Shown here in pieces: positions 8,020-15,013 of a DNA stretch of 32,173 nt. The DNA is taken from contig JAUWMV010000026.1 in assembly GCA_030613005.1 (NCBI GenBank), positions 1 through 32,173 of the forward strand, read 5' to 3'. Origin of the DNA: a bacterium. GTDB lineage: Bacteria; UBP14; UBA6098; B30-G16. Below the pieces are notes generated by a model. That model was given only the letters and a program-made list of their open reading frames with translations, ran no database searches and was not told where the DNA came from. Each line of letters opens with the position of its first letter. The first letter of the stretch is position 1. Both the position numbers and the translations under genes were made by a program.

Positions 8020-8382
8020 ATGCCAGGTGGAGACAGAACAGGACCTATGGGTGCTGGACCTATGACAGGTCGTGCTATGGGTTATTGCACAGGTTATAAT
8101 GCTCCCGGATACATGAATGTACCGTATGGACGAGGTATGGGAAGAGCTGGGTATTTCGGTCGAGGTAGAGGTGGAGGTGGAGGTGGTTTTGGGTATAGGA
8201 ATCGGTTCTATGCTACGGGTTTGCCGCTATGGGCAAGAGGTTTTCCCTCACAAGAGTATGTTAACCCGACGCCCGTAGATGAGAAGGAGGAACTTGTTTA
8301 CATGGCAAAACAATTGAAAACAGAACTCGAGGAAATCCAGAAGCGAATCGACCAACTAGAAAAAACAGAACCAGGAAAGTAA
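8020..8382 (+). CDS. DUF5320 family protein, full-length paralogue
   Basis: The 120-aa protein has the same N-terminal PGGDRTGPMGAGPMTGR and YCTG block as its upstream paralogue, then a poly-glycine segment and the FYATGLPLWARG block near 66-77. It adds a C-terminal helix of about 30 residues (KEELVYMAKQLKTELEEIQ), a typical coiled coil of this family. The ribosome-binding site AAAGGAGG matches that of the upstream copy. The gene lies 54 bases after the short paralogue and is followed by a strong hairpin, so the DUF134-DUF5320-DUF5320 set probably ends here. Confidence 0.87.
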   Translation: MPGGDRTGPMGAGPMTGRAMGYCTGYNAPGYMNVPYGRGMGRAGYFGRGRGGGGGGFGYRNRFYATGLPLWARGFPSQEYVNPTPVDEKEELVYMAKQLKTELEEIQKRIDQLEKTEPGK

Positions 8383-8453
8383 CTCTAAACTGAAACAATC
8401 TTGAGTAAAACAGGTAATTGTTCATCGATATGCTTTCCGTTGGTGTTGTTTAA

Positions 8454-8480
8454 AGGGAGTGGATGCCTTGTCCACTCCCT
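8454..8480 (+). terminator. Hairpin after the DUF5320 genes
   Basis: A perfect 10-bp inverted repeat (AGGGAGTGGA / TCCACTCCCT) encloses a 7-base loop, 71 bases after the second DUF5320 stop. The downstream bases are AT-rich but lack a clean T run, so termination may be partly factor-dependent. Confidence 0.6.
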
Positions 8481-8550
8481 AATCTAAATTGCACATCACG
8501 CCATTCATTACAAGTTCTTTAGAATATGTCCCTTCATCATTAATCTAATA

Positions 8551-8656
8551 GCACCCTCTCATCCTAAATCCTTTTCCCCAAGGAGAAGGACTTGCTTAGG
8601 ATTAGGATATCATAAACTCTCTTCTCCTCGGAGAGTGGAGTTAGGTGTGAGGGGAT
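8551..8656 (+). repeat. MITE-like dispersed hairpin element, copy 1 (left edge of phage cluster)
   Basis: This is an intergenic element of about 105 bases. It has loosely inverted ends (CCCTCTCATCCTAA at the left, the complement of a similar string in TTAGGTGTGAGGGG at the right) and an internal hairpin CCTTTTCC-CCAA-GGAGAAGG at 8570-8589. A second pyrimidine/purine block, CTCTTCTCCTCGGAGAG, lies to its right. The architecture matches copies at 24171-24328 and 29488-29611, all in the same orientation and all between genes. It contains no coding capacity. Confidence 0.65.
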
Positions 8657-8684
8657 GAAAGCTGGGGTAAGATTTGGTAAAGAC

Positions 8685-9203
8685 CTAACTGATTTTGAAA
8701 TCCAAGCGCAGTTCCCAGTATCTCTTAACTATTTCAGCAATGTTATCAGCTACTTGCGAATCGGGAAGCATATGCAGCACTTGATCGATAGACCCTGGAA
8801 CTGCACACTCGGAGATAATCCGTTTAATTCGGAAATATCCCACATCCAAGGACAGAAATGCCATAAGCAAGCCTTCATCTGTGGCGAACTTCTCGTTGAA
8901 ACATCTATCCATCATCCATTTAACGTATCGCACAAGAACTTGCGTGTTAGTCTTGGGATCGAATATAGATTTACAATCTTTCAATCCAATAACGGAAGAC
9001 ACTTCTCTGTAAGTTTGCTCGGTCAATGCGAAAAGCCCGATCTTGCCACGTCCATCAAAGAAATCGGGCAGCATATAAGACCGCTGTTCTGCTAATGCTA
9101 CAAACCACAACGGAAATGATGGGTTCTGTTCACATTCACGCTGGAATTGTATTCTAACTTCTGAGATTATTAGGTTTGCTATTGCCAGACTATAACGCTT
9201 CAT
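8685..9203 (-). CDS. Lysozyme-like (SLT/transglycosylase-type) phage lytic enzyme
   Basis: The 172-aa protein resembles the lysozyme-like transglycosylase fold. A candidate catalytic Glu39 lies in ALAEQRSY, followed by the glycine-bearing GRGKIGLFALTEQTYREV at 51-68, comparable to the G-x-x-GLMQ-x-x-x-x-T stretch of SLT enzymes. FDPKTNTQVLVRYVKWMMDR at about 81-100 matches the DP-x-x-N-x-x-x-G-x-x-YL-x-x-L element. The motifs are diverged, so peptidoglycan cleavage is likely but unproven. There is no signal peptide, so it would need the holin encoded directly upstream. Their genes overlap by 14 bases and the GGGAG site lies inside the holin gene. It is the last gene of the phage operon. Confidence 0.6.
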   Translation of the reverse strand: MKRYSLAIANLIISEVRIQFQRECEQNPSFPLWFVALAEQRSYMLPDFFDGRGKIGLFALTEQTYREVSSVIGLKDCKSIFDPKTNTQVLVRYVKWMMDRCFNEKFATDEGLLMAFLSLDVGYFRIKRIISECAVPGSIDQVLHMLPDSQVADNIAEIVKRYWELRLDFKIS

Positions 9204-9510
9204 CTCCCAATTTCCTTCTCAATTGAGCAGCAATCTCTCTTCGAGCAATGTCTGCATCCTTAAGTCCAGCAGATTTGATAAGCTTATCTACAGCCTTGTC
9301 CAGCCAGTCGTCCCATTTCTGGTGCGGGAATAGAAGAAGCATTTCATCGGTAATCCTGTCGGCAATCAGTGCTATCTCTTGCGCTTGAGCCAATCGATTC
9401 TCATTCGCATGAATCCATGGTTTGATATATCGACCAGTTAAATAGCCGATGAGGAACATAATAAATGGGATAACTGCCATTCCCACTATCTTATCCAATA
9501 CAAAATTCAT
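9190..9510 (-). CDS. Phage holin, LLH-like
   Basis: The 106-aa protein has one strong N-terminal membrane segment at about residues 8-29 (IVGMAVIPFIMFLIGYLTGR). A long amphipathic cytoplasmic region of LLH-holin type follows, with IADRITDEMLLLF and a terminal helix IARREIAAQLRRK. An AAGGAGG site lies eight bases before the ATG. It directly precedes and overlaps the lysozyme-like gene, the usual holin-endolysin order. By analogy it would permeabilise the inner membrane to release the lytic enzyme. A membrane anchor for other phage functions cannot be excluded. Confidence 0.6.
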   Translation of the reverse strand: MNFVLDKIVGMAVIPFIMFLIGYLTGRYIKPWIHANENRLAQAQEIALIADRITDEMLLLFPHQKWDDWLDKAVDKLIKSAGLKDADIARREIAAQLRRKLGDEAL

Positions 9511-9565
9511 AAAATTACCTCCTTTTTGTGTTGACTTAACTTATTTGCTTACCGAAATTGATTTC

Positions 9566-10234
9566 ATGGACAGCGACGATAAAAGATTTGCGGTGCTAAC
9601 ATGCGACATAATTCGTTCCAGCACATTCAATGTTCATACACTGTCCAATGTCCTGAGCAGATCTATCGATGAGATAAACCATCGATTTGCAAAGGTTCTT
9701 TACCGACCTCTGTGCGTAATGTTCGGCGACTCGATTCAATGTGTTGTATCTGATTGGGAGCATTGCTTCGACGTTTTCCAGATATTTGAGGAAAAGCTTT
9801 GGCTATCCGGGAAAACGTATTTCGATCGTCCAATACTCATCCGATGTGGCATCGGAATAGGTAGTATTTCGAATCCAACGGATGTTCTCGGCAAAATGAC
9901 TGGTCAGGCTTTCATTCTCGCTCGGGATGCTTTGGATACGATAATAAGAGAACGAAAAAAAAGCCTTGCCTACATCGAGTTTCCTGATGAAGAAATTACT
10001 CCAATATTATCTGCAATAATGTTGCTTGTGTGCTCTCTTAAATCGTCCTGGACATACACTCAACGCCAAACGATCGATGTTTATCGCAACTCCACCACTC
10101 AGGAGGAAGCCGCTGAGAAACTTAGTCTGTCTCAACAATCGATTACAAAGAATTTAGAGAGCTCGAGTTTTCAATCTGTTAAACGTTTCGAATCTGTTTT
10201 TGCAAGACTTTCGAGGAAGTTAATACAGCCGTAA
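9566..10234 (+). CDS. SatD family protein
   Basis: The 222-aa protein starts at ATG 9566; the upstream open frame to 9449 runs into the divergent holin gene and is unlikely. The N-terminal half resembles SatD-type proteins: AVLTCDIIRSS at about 9-19, VMFGDSIQCVV near 49-59, and GIGIGSI near 97-103 followed by a GQAFILARDAL helix, a layout reminiscent of nucleotidyl-cyclase-like folds. The C-terminal 60 residues contain a helix-turn-helix (TTQEEAAEKLSLSQQSITKNL). The role of SatD is poorly defined. It is a plus-strand gene inside a minus-strand phage operon, followed by its usual type of membrane partner. No clear ribosome-binding site is visible. Confidence 0.7.
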   Translation: MDSDDKRFAVLTCDIIRSSTFNVHTLSNVLSRSIDEINHRFAKVLYRPLCVMFGDSIQCVVSDWEHCFDVFQIFEEKLWLSGKTYFDRPILIRCGIGIGSISNPTDVLGKMTGQAFILARDALDTIIRERKKSLAYIEFPDEEITPILSAIMLLVCSLKSSWTYTQRQTIDVYRNSTTQEEAAEKLSLSQQSITKNLESSSFQSVKRFESVFARLSRKLIQP

Positions 10235-10260
10235 TTAGTTGTACTACTCGAAACAATATA

Positions 10261-10560
10261 ATACGATTGCATCTGCAATCTGAGATTGAAGCATTAATAC
10301 TGGTAACCTTATAATGTAACTTTTATTAATTGTAACCTTGTAATGTTGCTTTGCCGAAGCTGATTGGTTTCTTTACTTATGAGCAACCTAATATGATTGC
10401 ATTTACAAATTAAAATAGGAGCATTAATGCTAACAACCTTGTATTGTTGTATTTATCTTATACAACTTTGTATTGTTGTATTTAGTATAACGTGCATAGT
10501 AATAATTGATTAGTATAATCTTGTGTAGTTATATTTTAAAGCAAGCTTGTGTTATTGCCA
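10261..10560 (+). repeat. Degenerate direct-repeat array between SatD and its membrane partner
   Basis: The 340-base gap between the two genes is built from diverged repeats. Segments 10261-10320 and 10391-10450 match at about 70 percent (42 of 60 by hand). Within the second, a 23-base unit at 10433-10455 recurs at 10462-10484 with one mismatch (core TTGTATTGTTGTATTTA), a period of 29. Weaker versions of the AACCTTGTA-ATGTTG motif occur near 10303, 10332, 10516 and 10545. I see no coding frame here. Confidence 0.7.
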
Positions 10561-10574
10561 TATTATAGTTGAAA

Positions 10575-10928
10575 ATGATGATATTAATTAAAATTCTATT
10601 GTTTCTCCTTGCACTGTTCGGAGGAAAAATTACAGTCGAGCTACTTCTGAAATCGAGCCGCATTGTGCTCGAATCGGAGTTTTACAATGATAACTCTGCA
10701 AGGTTATCCACGATAATAGGTTATCTTGAGAGAGCCTTGGTTTTTGTTTTGCTGCTCGAGGGCTATGCCGGTGCATTAGGATGGCTTTTCGCTGCAAAAT
10801 CTATTGCCAGATTTCGAGAGCTCGAGAACCGATACTTCACAGAATACTACCTTATTGGCACATTTGCATCGATACTTTGGGCATTGTTGTGCTTTTTGCT
10901 CGCAAAATATCTCATAAGCATGCTTTAA
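10575..10928 (+). CDS. Small integral membrane protein, SatD partner (DUF3307-like C-terminal region)
   Basis: The 117-aa protein (ATG at 10575; a TTG at 10569 is also in frame) has an N-terminal hydrophobic segment at about 3-17, a second at about 46-64 and a third at about 91-114. The core, with IGYLERALVFVLLLEG and LGWLFAAKSIARFRELENR followed by EYYLIGTF, resembles the membrane part of the DUF3307-type proteins that accompany SatD. The N-terminal histidine-bearing region of those proteins is missing, so it is a short version. It lies on the same strand as SatD but is separated by a 340-base repeat array. Its function is unknown. Confidence 0.6.
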   Translation: MMILIKILLFLLALFGGKITVELLLKSSRIVLESEFYNDNSARLSTIIGYLERALVFVLLLEGYAGALGWLFAAKSIARFRELENRYFTEYYLIGTFASILWALLCFLLAKYLISML

Positions 10929-10965
10929 TATGCTCCGATATAACCTCCGAATTCGAGAAGTCTGA

Positions 10966-11100
10966 ATGCTCCTGTATATTATCGACAAATTCAATTGTGA
11001 GCTGACGATGTATATTATTATGTTCGCAGCCACTTTTGTTAATATTAATAGCATGTTCAGAATGCTATCCCGTAAAGAGAAACGTAAGTTTCAATTATAG
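10966..11100 (+). CDS. Possible 44-aa small membrane protein
   Basis: An ATG-initiated frame of 44 codons has a hydrophobic middle (MYIIMFAATFVNI) and a strongly basic end (RKEKRKFQL), the layout of a small single-pass membrane protein. It follows the SatD partner on the same strand and stops two bases before the end of the convergent amidase gene. Only a weak GAGAAG lies upstream. It may be chance. Confidence 0.25.
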   Translation: MLLYIIDKFNCELTMYIIMFAATFVNINSMFRMLSRKEKRKFQL

Positions 11101-11102
11101 AG

Positions 11103-11558
11103 TCACTCCCACCAGCTTCGAATTAATTGTGCCTTGAAACCGGGACACAGTTTTGGTGAGAAATCATTATGACTATAAACATTTTCGGTACTCAACTTGA
11201 ATTCATTTAGTAATTGCTTCACAAGTGTTCTAAGAGATTGTAGTTGCCTTGGAGTGAACCATCGCTCCGGTGGACCGATAAATGTGGGTGAGCCTATCAG
11301 ACATATTCCTAACGAATCATAGTTGTGACTCTTTGTGTGAGCTCCCATTTTCCACCATAGTCGTCCGAGTTCGATTATCCCGTCGTCATGTTCATTATAT
11401 ACCGAAAACGGCTCTCTTTCGCCATTGAGAATGACATAATGGTAGCCGATATCGTCGAAGCCGCGTCGTTTGTGCCACAGACGAATGATTTCAACATCAC
11501 CGAAATCCGACGCTGAGCAGTGAAGTATTATCCTATTTATTTTTCTTTGTCCGTTCAT
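11103..11558 (-). CDS. T7-lysozyme-like N-acetylmuramoyl-L-alanine amidase
   Basis: The 151-aa protein is a single amidase_2 domain of T7 lysozyme length. Zinc ligands correspond to H13 (LHCSAS), H130 (YSHND) and C138 (LCPGF). Y40 in GYHYV and K136 before the Cys match the catalytic Tyr and Lys of T7 lysozyme. DSLGICLIGS and FTPRQLQSLR are also family landmarks. It would cut the amide between muramic acid and the stem peptide to lyse the host. There is no signal peptide. It lies in the late part of the phage operon, separated from the holin and second lytic enzyme by plus-strand cargo. T7 lysozyme also inhibits a phage RNA polymerase, but none is encoded here. Confidence 0.9.
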   Translation of the reverse strand: MNGQRKINRIILHCSASDFGDVEIIRLWHKRRGFDDIGYHYVILNGEREPFSVYNEHDDGIIELGRLWWKMGAHTKSHNYDSLGICLIGSPTFIGPPERWFTPRQLQSLRTLVKQLLNEFKLSTENVYSHNDFSPKLCPGFKAQLIRSWWE

Positions 11559-11617
11559 TACACCAATATAATACTGTTAATCGTTAATGAAAATCCACTT
11601 TATATAACTATCTCATC

Positions 11618-12334
11618 TCACCTCGTAACGTCCCATTTAACAATGAAATTAGAACGCCAGACAGTTTTAACTCTGCCATCAGAGAATTCAACCTCGATAT
11701 CTGCAGCATAGGCTCTCGGTTCAAGTTCCGTATCGGATGAATTAAGAGTCAAACTCATCTGTCCCTCCGATGGATCGATAATAGTGAGCGATTTCTCTAT
11801 TACATATTTCTCATCATCCTCGCGAATTCGAGCGGTAAATGTCGCTGAAGCTCCAATTAAGCTAACTGCTTTACCCTCAGCGTCGAGTATCTGAATGTCT
11901 AAAGTCATACTGTCACCTCGAAAAACTATTATCGGTTGTCTCGCCTGATTATCCAAAAACGCTGTTATCTCATCGGAACTCAACCTTAATAATGATGTCA
12001 GATTGCCACCCATTGTCCAAGCGCCTTCACCGTGATTATCCGATAGTTCATCGTCGATCTCCTGTTTCGTGTCAACTCCCGAAATTGAGAAACATGGAAT
12101 ATCCACTTGGTCGGCATCGCCAGTTGTGCAAGCTACTGCGACATATTCACCATCTGAACTCGGTATAAAACTGCAGCAATAAAGTCCTTCTCCCATCTCA
12201 GTTCCCGAAATGTTAGAGGAATTTGTCTCACCTATTTTATATATTTTGAATGTTACTGTGAGTCCAGTGGCACTCTCGCCTGAATTTACGTAATGTGCCA
12301 CAAATTTATATGTTTCACCCGATATTAATTTCAT
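11618..12334 (-). CDS. Phage tail or baseplate appendage protein with BppU-type Ig-like domain
   Basis: The 238-aa protein seems to have two beta domains. The N-terminal 90 residues resemble an immunoglobulin-like module (FVAHYVNSGESATGLTVTF, then EGLYCCSFIPSSDGEYVAV). The C-terminal part from about 130 (IIVFRGDSMTLDIQILD, GKAVSLIGASATFTARI) resembles the Ig-like N-terminal domain of phage baseplate upper proteins. A GGAGGATAA just before the ATG overlaps the stop of the preceding DNRLRE gene, so translation is coupled. It is probably a structural part of a host-attachment appendage. It is short and has no receptor-binding domain that I recognise. Confidence 0.6.
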   Translation of the reverse strand: MKLISGETYKFVAHYVNSGESATGLTVTFKIYKIGETNSSNISGTEMGEGLYCCSFIPSSDGEYVAVACTTGDADQVDIPCFSISGVDTKQEIDDELSDNHGEGAWTMGGNLTSLLRLSSDEITAFLDNQARQPIIVFRGDSMTLDIQILDAEGKAVSLIGASATFTARIREDDEKYVIEKSLTIIDPSEGQMSLTLNSSDTELEPRAYAADIEVEFSDGRVKTVWRSNFIVKWDVTR

Positions 12335-12335
12335 T

Positions 12336-13637
12336 TTATCCTCCTATTAATCCAATAGTTTTCCCGCCGATGAAGTTTATTTTATTAGCAAATCCTCCTG
12401 CTTCAGAGTATTCAATTGTAAGAATTGGTCGTTTGCTTGGATCGTTTATATAGTCCGAACCCCATAGCTGAGATTTTATCGACGGATTACCGTGAAATTT
12501 GAACCCATAATCTGTGCCGGAATTAACAATTGCCTGAATTGTATTTGTAAGATGAAACGAAACCCATGAGTTAAGGTCTCCGGAAGTTACATCGGTCCAT
12601 GTATCGAGGCTGATTTGCTCACGGTCGTTTTCTCCGTCGGCTCCTGCTATTTGCCAATTACCCGGTGGATATACCGCTCGGTTCCAGTTGCACAAAGTTT
12701 CACTCCATTCACGCACTACTCTATATGGACCTATGGAATTAGTTCCTCCGGAGTGGCTCCAAAGCCACATCTCAAGCTCCGCTGAATCTATCGATGCTCC
12801 TGATGGAACCGATCCACCATCCGATTCCAATATCTTAAACTGCATAAGAGTATAGACAGTTGTGTTATTTGCTCTACCAATCTGAACATTTTGGTTTGAA
12901 CCGAAATTAATATCCTGATACGGACCGCCTTTGATGTATGCGTCTTTGCCTTCGCTGGGTCCCGGTTGAAGTATCACTGTAGGATCAAGAATCACAGGAT
13001 ATGTAGCGTCGTTAAGTATGTTTTCCGGGATAATGATTTCAATATTAAAACTTGAATATTGAGAACTCGATATCGATGGCGTAAGCTTAATCACTTCATC
13101 TGACAAAAGAATTTTTGGACGAGCAAATTTGAATAATCGGTTTCCATGCACGCTGGCATATAGCTCTAAATTATCCGCGCTCTTCTCTAAATCTCCACTC
13201 GAGCGTGAAATTCCAAATTTGAATTTTCTTCGGCTCGGTTTTTTTGTGAAAATAATTTCTTTGTGAATTAAATGTCCCAATACAACGAGCCTGAATTCTA
13301 TTCCATCCGCTAATTTCCACGAAATCACATTGTCCTCGACTCCAATGAATTCCGGATCGAAATCGGGCAAGGACAATCCCCAACTGGCTTCCGAGGTTGG
13401 ATCCACAATCATCATCAGCGGAAGAGACGATTCCTTTGGAGCAAACGCAAGTAATAGATCGTGATTTAAAATTTCGAAATTGTATGAGCTAAATTCCTTC
13501 GCTTGTGCAGGAATAAGCTGAATATCGGTCCATTTTCCGGAGTAACGATTGCGAATGAATCGACGTTTCAGAGATATCTCGACTTTGCGATTTAATCCGC
13601 GTTTACTCAATATTTCTGTGGTTTCATTGATTATCAT
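12336..13637 (-). CDS. DNRLRE-domain phage appendage protein
   Basis: The 433-aa protein has a C-terminal DNRLRE-type beta-sandwich at about 220-415. It begins DAYIKGGPYQDINFGSNQNV, then has LMQFKI, a STDSAELEMWL-like strand (ASIDSAELEMWL), and ends with SKRPILTIEYSE. The N-terminal half is beta-rich and reaches the phrase ATYPVILDPT, common before DNRLRE domains in secreted and RHS-like proteins. It ends with a glycine-rich tail (GGKTIGLIGG) whose codons include the ribosome-binding site of the next gene. In this setting it is a likely fibre, spike or capsid decoration. Such domains mediate surface binding in other proteins. Confidence 0.7.
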   Translation of the reverse strand: MIINETTEILSKRGLNRKVEISLKRRFIRNRYSGKWTDIQLIPAQAKEFSSYNFEILNHDLLLAFAPKESSLPLMMIVDPTSEASWGLSLPDFDPEFIGVEDNVISWKLADGIEFRLVVLGHLIHKEIIFTKKPSRRKFKFGISRSSGDLEKSADNLELYASVHGNRLFKFARPKILLSDEVIKLTPSISSSQYSSFNIEIIIPENILNDATYPVILDPTVILQPGPSEGKDAYIKGGPYQDINFGSNQNVQIGRANNTTVYTLMQFKILESDGGSVPSGASIDSAELEMWLWSHSGGTNSIGPYRVVREWSETLCNWNRAVYPPGNWQIAGADGENDREQISLDTWTDVTSGDLNSWVSFHLTNTIQAIVNSGTDYGFKFHGNPSIKSQLWGSDYINDPSKRPILTIEYSEAGGFANKINFIGGKTIGLIGG

Positions 13638-13743
13638 TTTTTTACCTTATCGTAAATTTTTCAAATTATTTATAAAAATTTCTTTGCTCGTAAATCATTT
13701 ATATCTGAACCCGGAAATGCTTTGGGAAAAAAGTTTTCCAGAA

Positions 13744-13773
13744 GGGGAGAGAACATTTGCGTATCCTCTCCCC
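13744..13773 (-). terminator. Hairpin between fibre gene and DNRLRE gene
   Basis: An 8-bp perfect inverted repeat (GGGGAGAG / CTCTCCCC) with a 14-base loop lies in the 262-base gap. On the minus strand it is followed by a second small hairpin with a run of six Ts (near 13724-13740). It may end or attenuate transcription after the 354-aa gene. The motif also resembles the dispersed GGGGAG elements. Confidence 0.45.
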
Positions 13774-13899
13774 AATTAGATATGTAGTTCCCGAAATAAT
13801 CGATACTCGGGGGTAGGATATTTGCCTCACACTTCGAAATGCAATTATTTGTTCGTTACAAAGTATTATTAATCAATCAAAGAAATATTAATTGCTTAA

Positions 13900-14964
13900 T
13901 TATGAATCTATGCGAAATGTTAACCTAATCTCTACATTAGACAATCCGGAAGGTGCATCGGAATATATCTGCAGAGTGCTCTCCGAATACCTTCGCACTA
14001 ATAAACTCGGGTTACCCTCGGCGGTCTCCTCACTCCTTGCGAATCGTTCTCCATTGTCTATTTTGAGTTCGTACAAACTGTCTGAGAAAGTGTCTCTGAA
14101 ATACATTGAGCAGTCGGCATTAACAGTTGTTTGGCTTTCTATTTCAATTCTAATAAGTCGCATATCCCGGAACATAGATACGGTAAGTGCCGGTGTTCCT
14201 GTGGGAAGCTTGTTTTCGTCGATCGCAGTTGTTGGAAATGTTCCTGAGACAAATGAATTGCTCAGAACTACTTTGCTGTAATCCTGATAATAATTGCTTC
14301 CTATGAGAAGATTCTCTGTAAATGCGTCTAATTCACTTTGAAGGTCCAACTCGATTGAGTCCTGTGCAGTCGGGTCCGATGTCCCTGCATTATTTACTGC
14401 CCATATTCTATACGAAAGCTTGATATCGCTAAAAGGCATGCTCTCGATATCAGCAAATCGAATCTCATTGGAAAGTATGCACTCTGTGGTAAAACCCGCA
14501 AAGAGAATTCGTGAATTTGCGTCTATCGTAACGTTCTCATCGCTGTGATGATACTCACCTCTTATTACGTATAATGTTCCCGGTTCACTTTGAGACCATC
14601 GAATGTGAATTCCATTTGTAATTTTAATAGCCGAAACACCTGTGGGTGTCGAAGGTGTGCTTCCCTCGAGTGTAGAAATTCTCGATTCGTGGTCGCTAAC
14701 ATCATCCTTTACATTATCGATATCCACAGTAATATCGTCTGTGGGATGAAATCTGGCTTGAAAATGTGTAAGTTCTGTCCAAGTTGGGTCCGATGGCGAA
14801 TCTTTGAAATATATGTCATAAACATCGGTAGGTAGCTCAACTGAGTAGAAACCGTCACCATGGTCGGTAAACACTGTCCCCGAAGTTTCCGGATCGCCAC
14901 CAAGCTCCACAGCCTTAAGCGCATGGCCAGTGCTAATTGCGATAAGTAATTTTCTGTTAGCCAT
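13900..14964 (-). CDS. Phage fibre-like protein with fibronectin III-like domain
   Basis: The 354-aa protein starts with a beta-rich module (1-85) containing HGDGFYSVELP, typical of short repeats in phage fibres. A short coiled coil follows near 80-98 (VKDDVSDHESRISTLEG) that could trimerise the fibre. An FN3-like domain spans about 106-205 (PTGVSAIKI, then YRIWAVNNAGTSDPT). The remaining 150 residues are beta-rich and unassigned, possibly a tip domain. GGAGAAAG precedes the ATG. It is divergent from the lipoprotein gene, 49 bases away, and is the largest fibre candidate in the cluster. Receptor binding is inference. Confidence 0.6.
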   Translation of the reverse strand: MANRKLLIAISTGHALKAVELGGDPETSGTVFTDHGDGFYSVELPTDVYDIYFKDSPSDPTWTELTHFQARFHPTDDITVDIDNVKDDVSDHESRISTLEGSTPSTPTGVSAIKITNGIHIRWSQSEPGTLYVIRGEYHHSDENVTIDANSRILFAGFTTECILSNEIRFADIESMPFSDIKLSYRIWAVNNAGTSDPTAQDSIELDLQSELDAFTENLLIGSNYYQDYSKVVLSNSFVSGTFPTTAIDENKLPTGTPALTVSMFRDMRLIRIEIESQTTVNADCSMYFRDTFSDSLYELKIDNGERFARSEETAEGNPSLLVRRYSESTLQIYSDAPSGLSNVEIRLTFRIDS

Positions 14965-15013
14965 TTTTGCTTTCTCCTTTCTTTTTTCCCATAAAATTGT
15001 TAAATTAATTAAT

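Noticed and set aside
8383-8700. Perfect attL/attR-type direct repeats at the phage edges
   Set aside because: I found only the diverged dispersed elements on both sides, no long identical repeat, tRNA gene or integrase.
9449-9565. Longer start for the SatD-like protein
   Set aside because: It lies antisense inside the holin gene and the extra residues do not resemble the family; the SatD motif begins just after ATG 9566.
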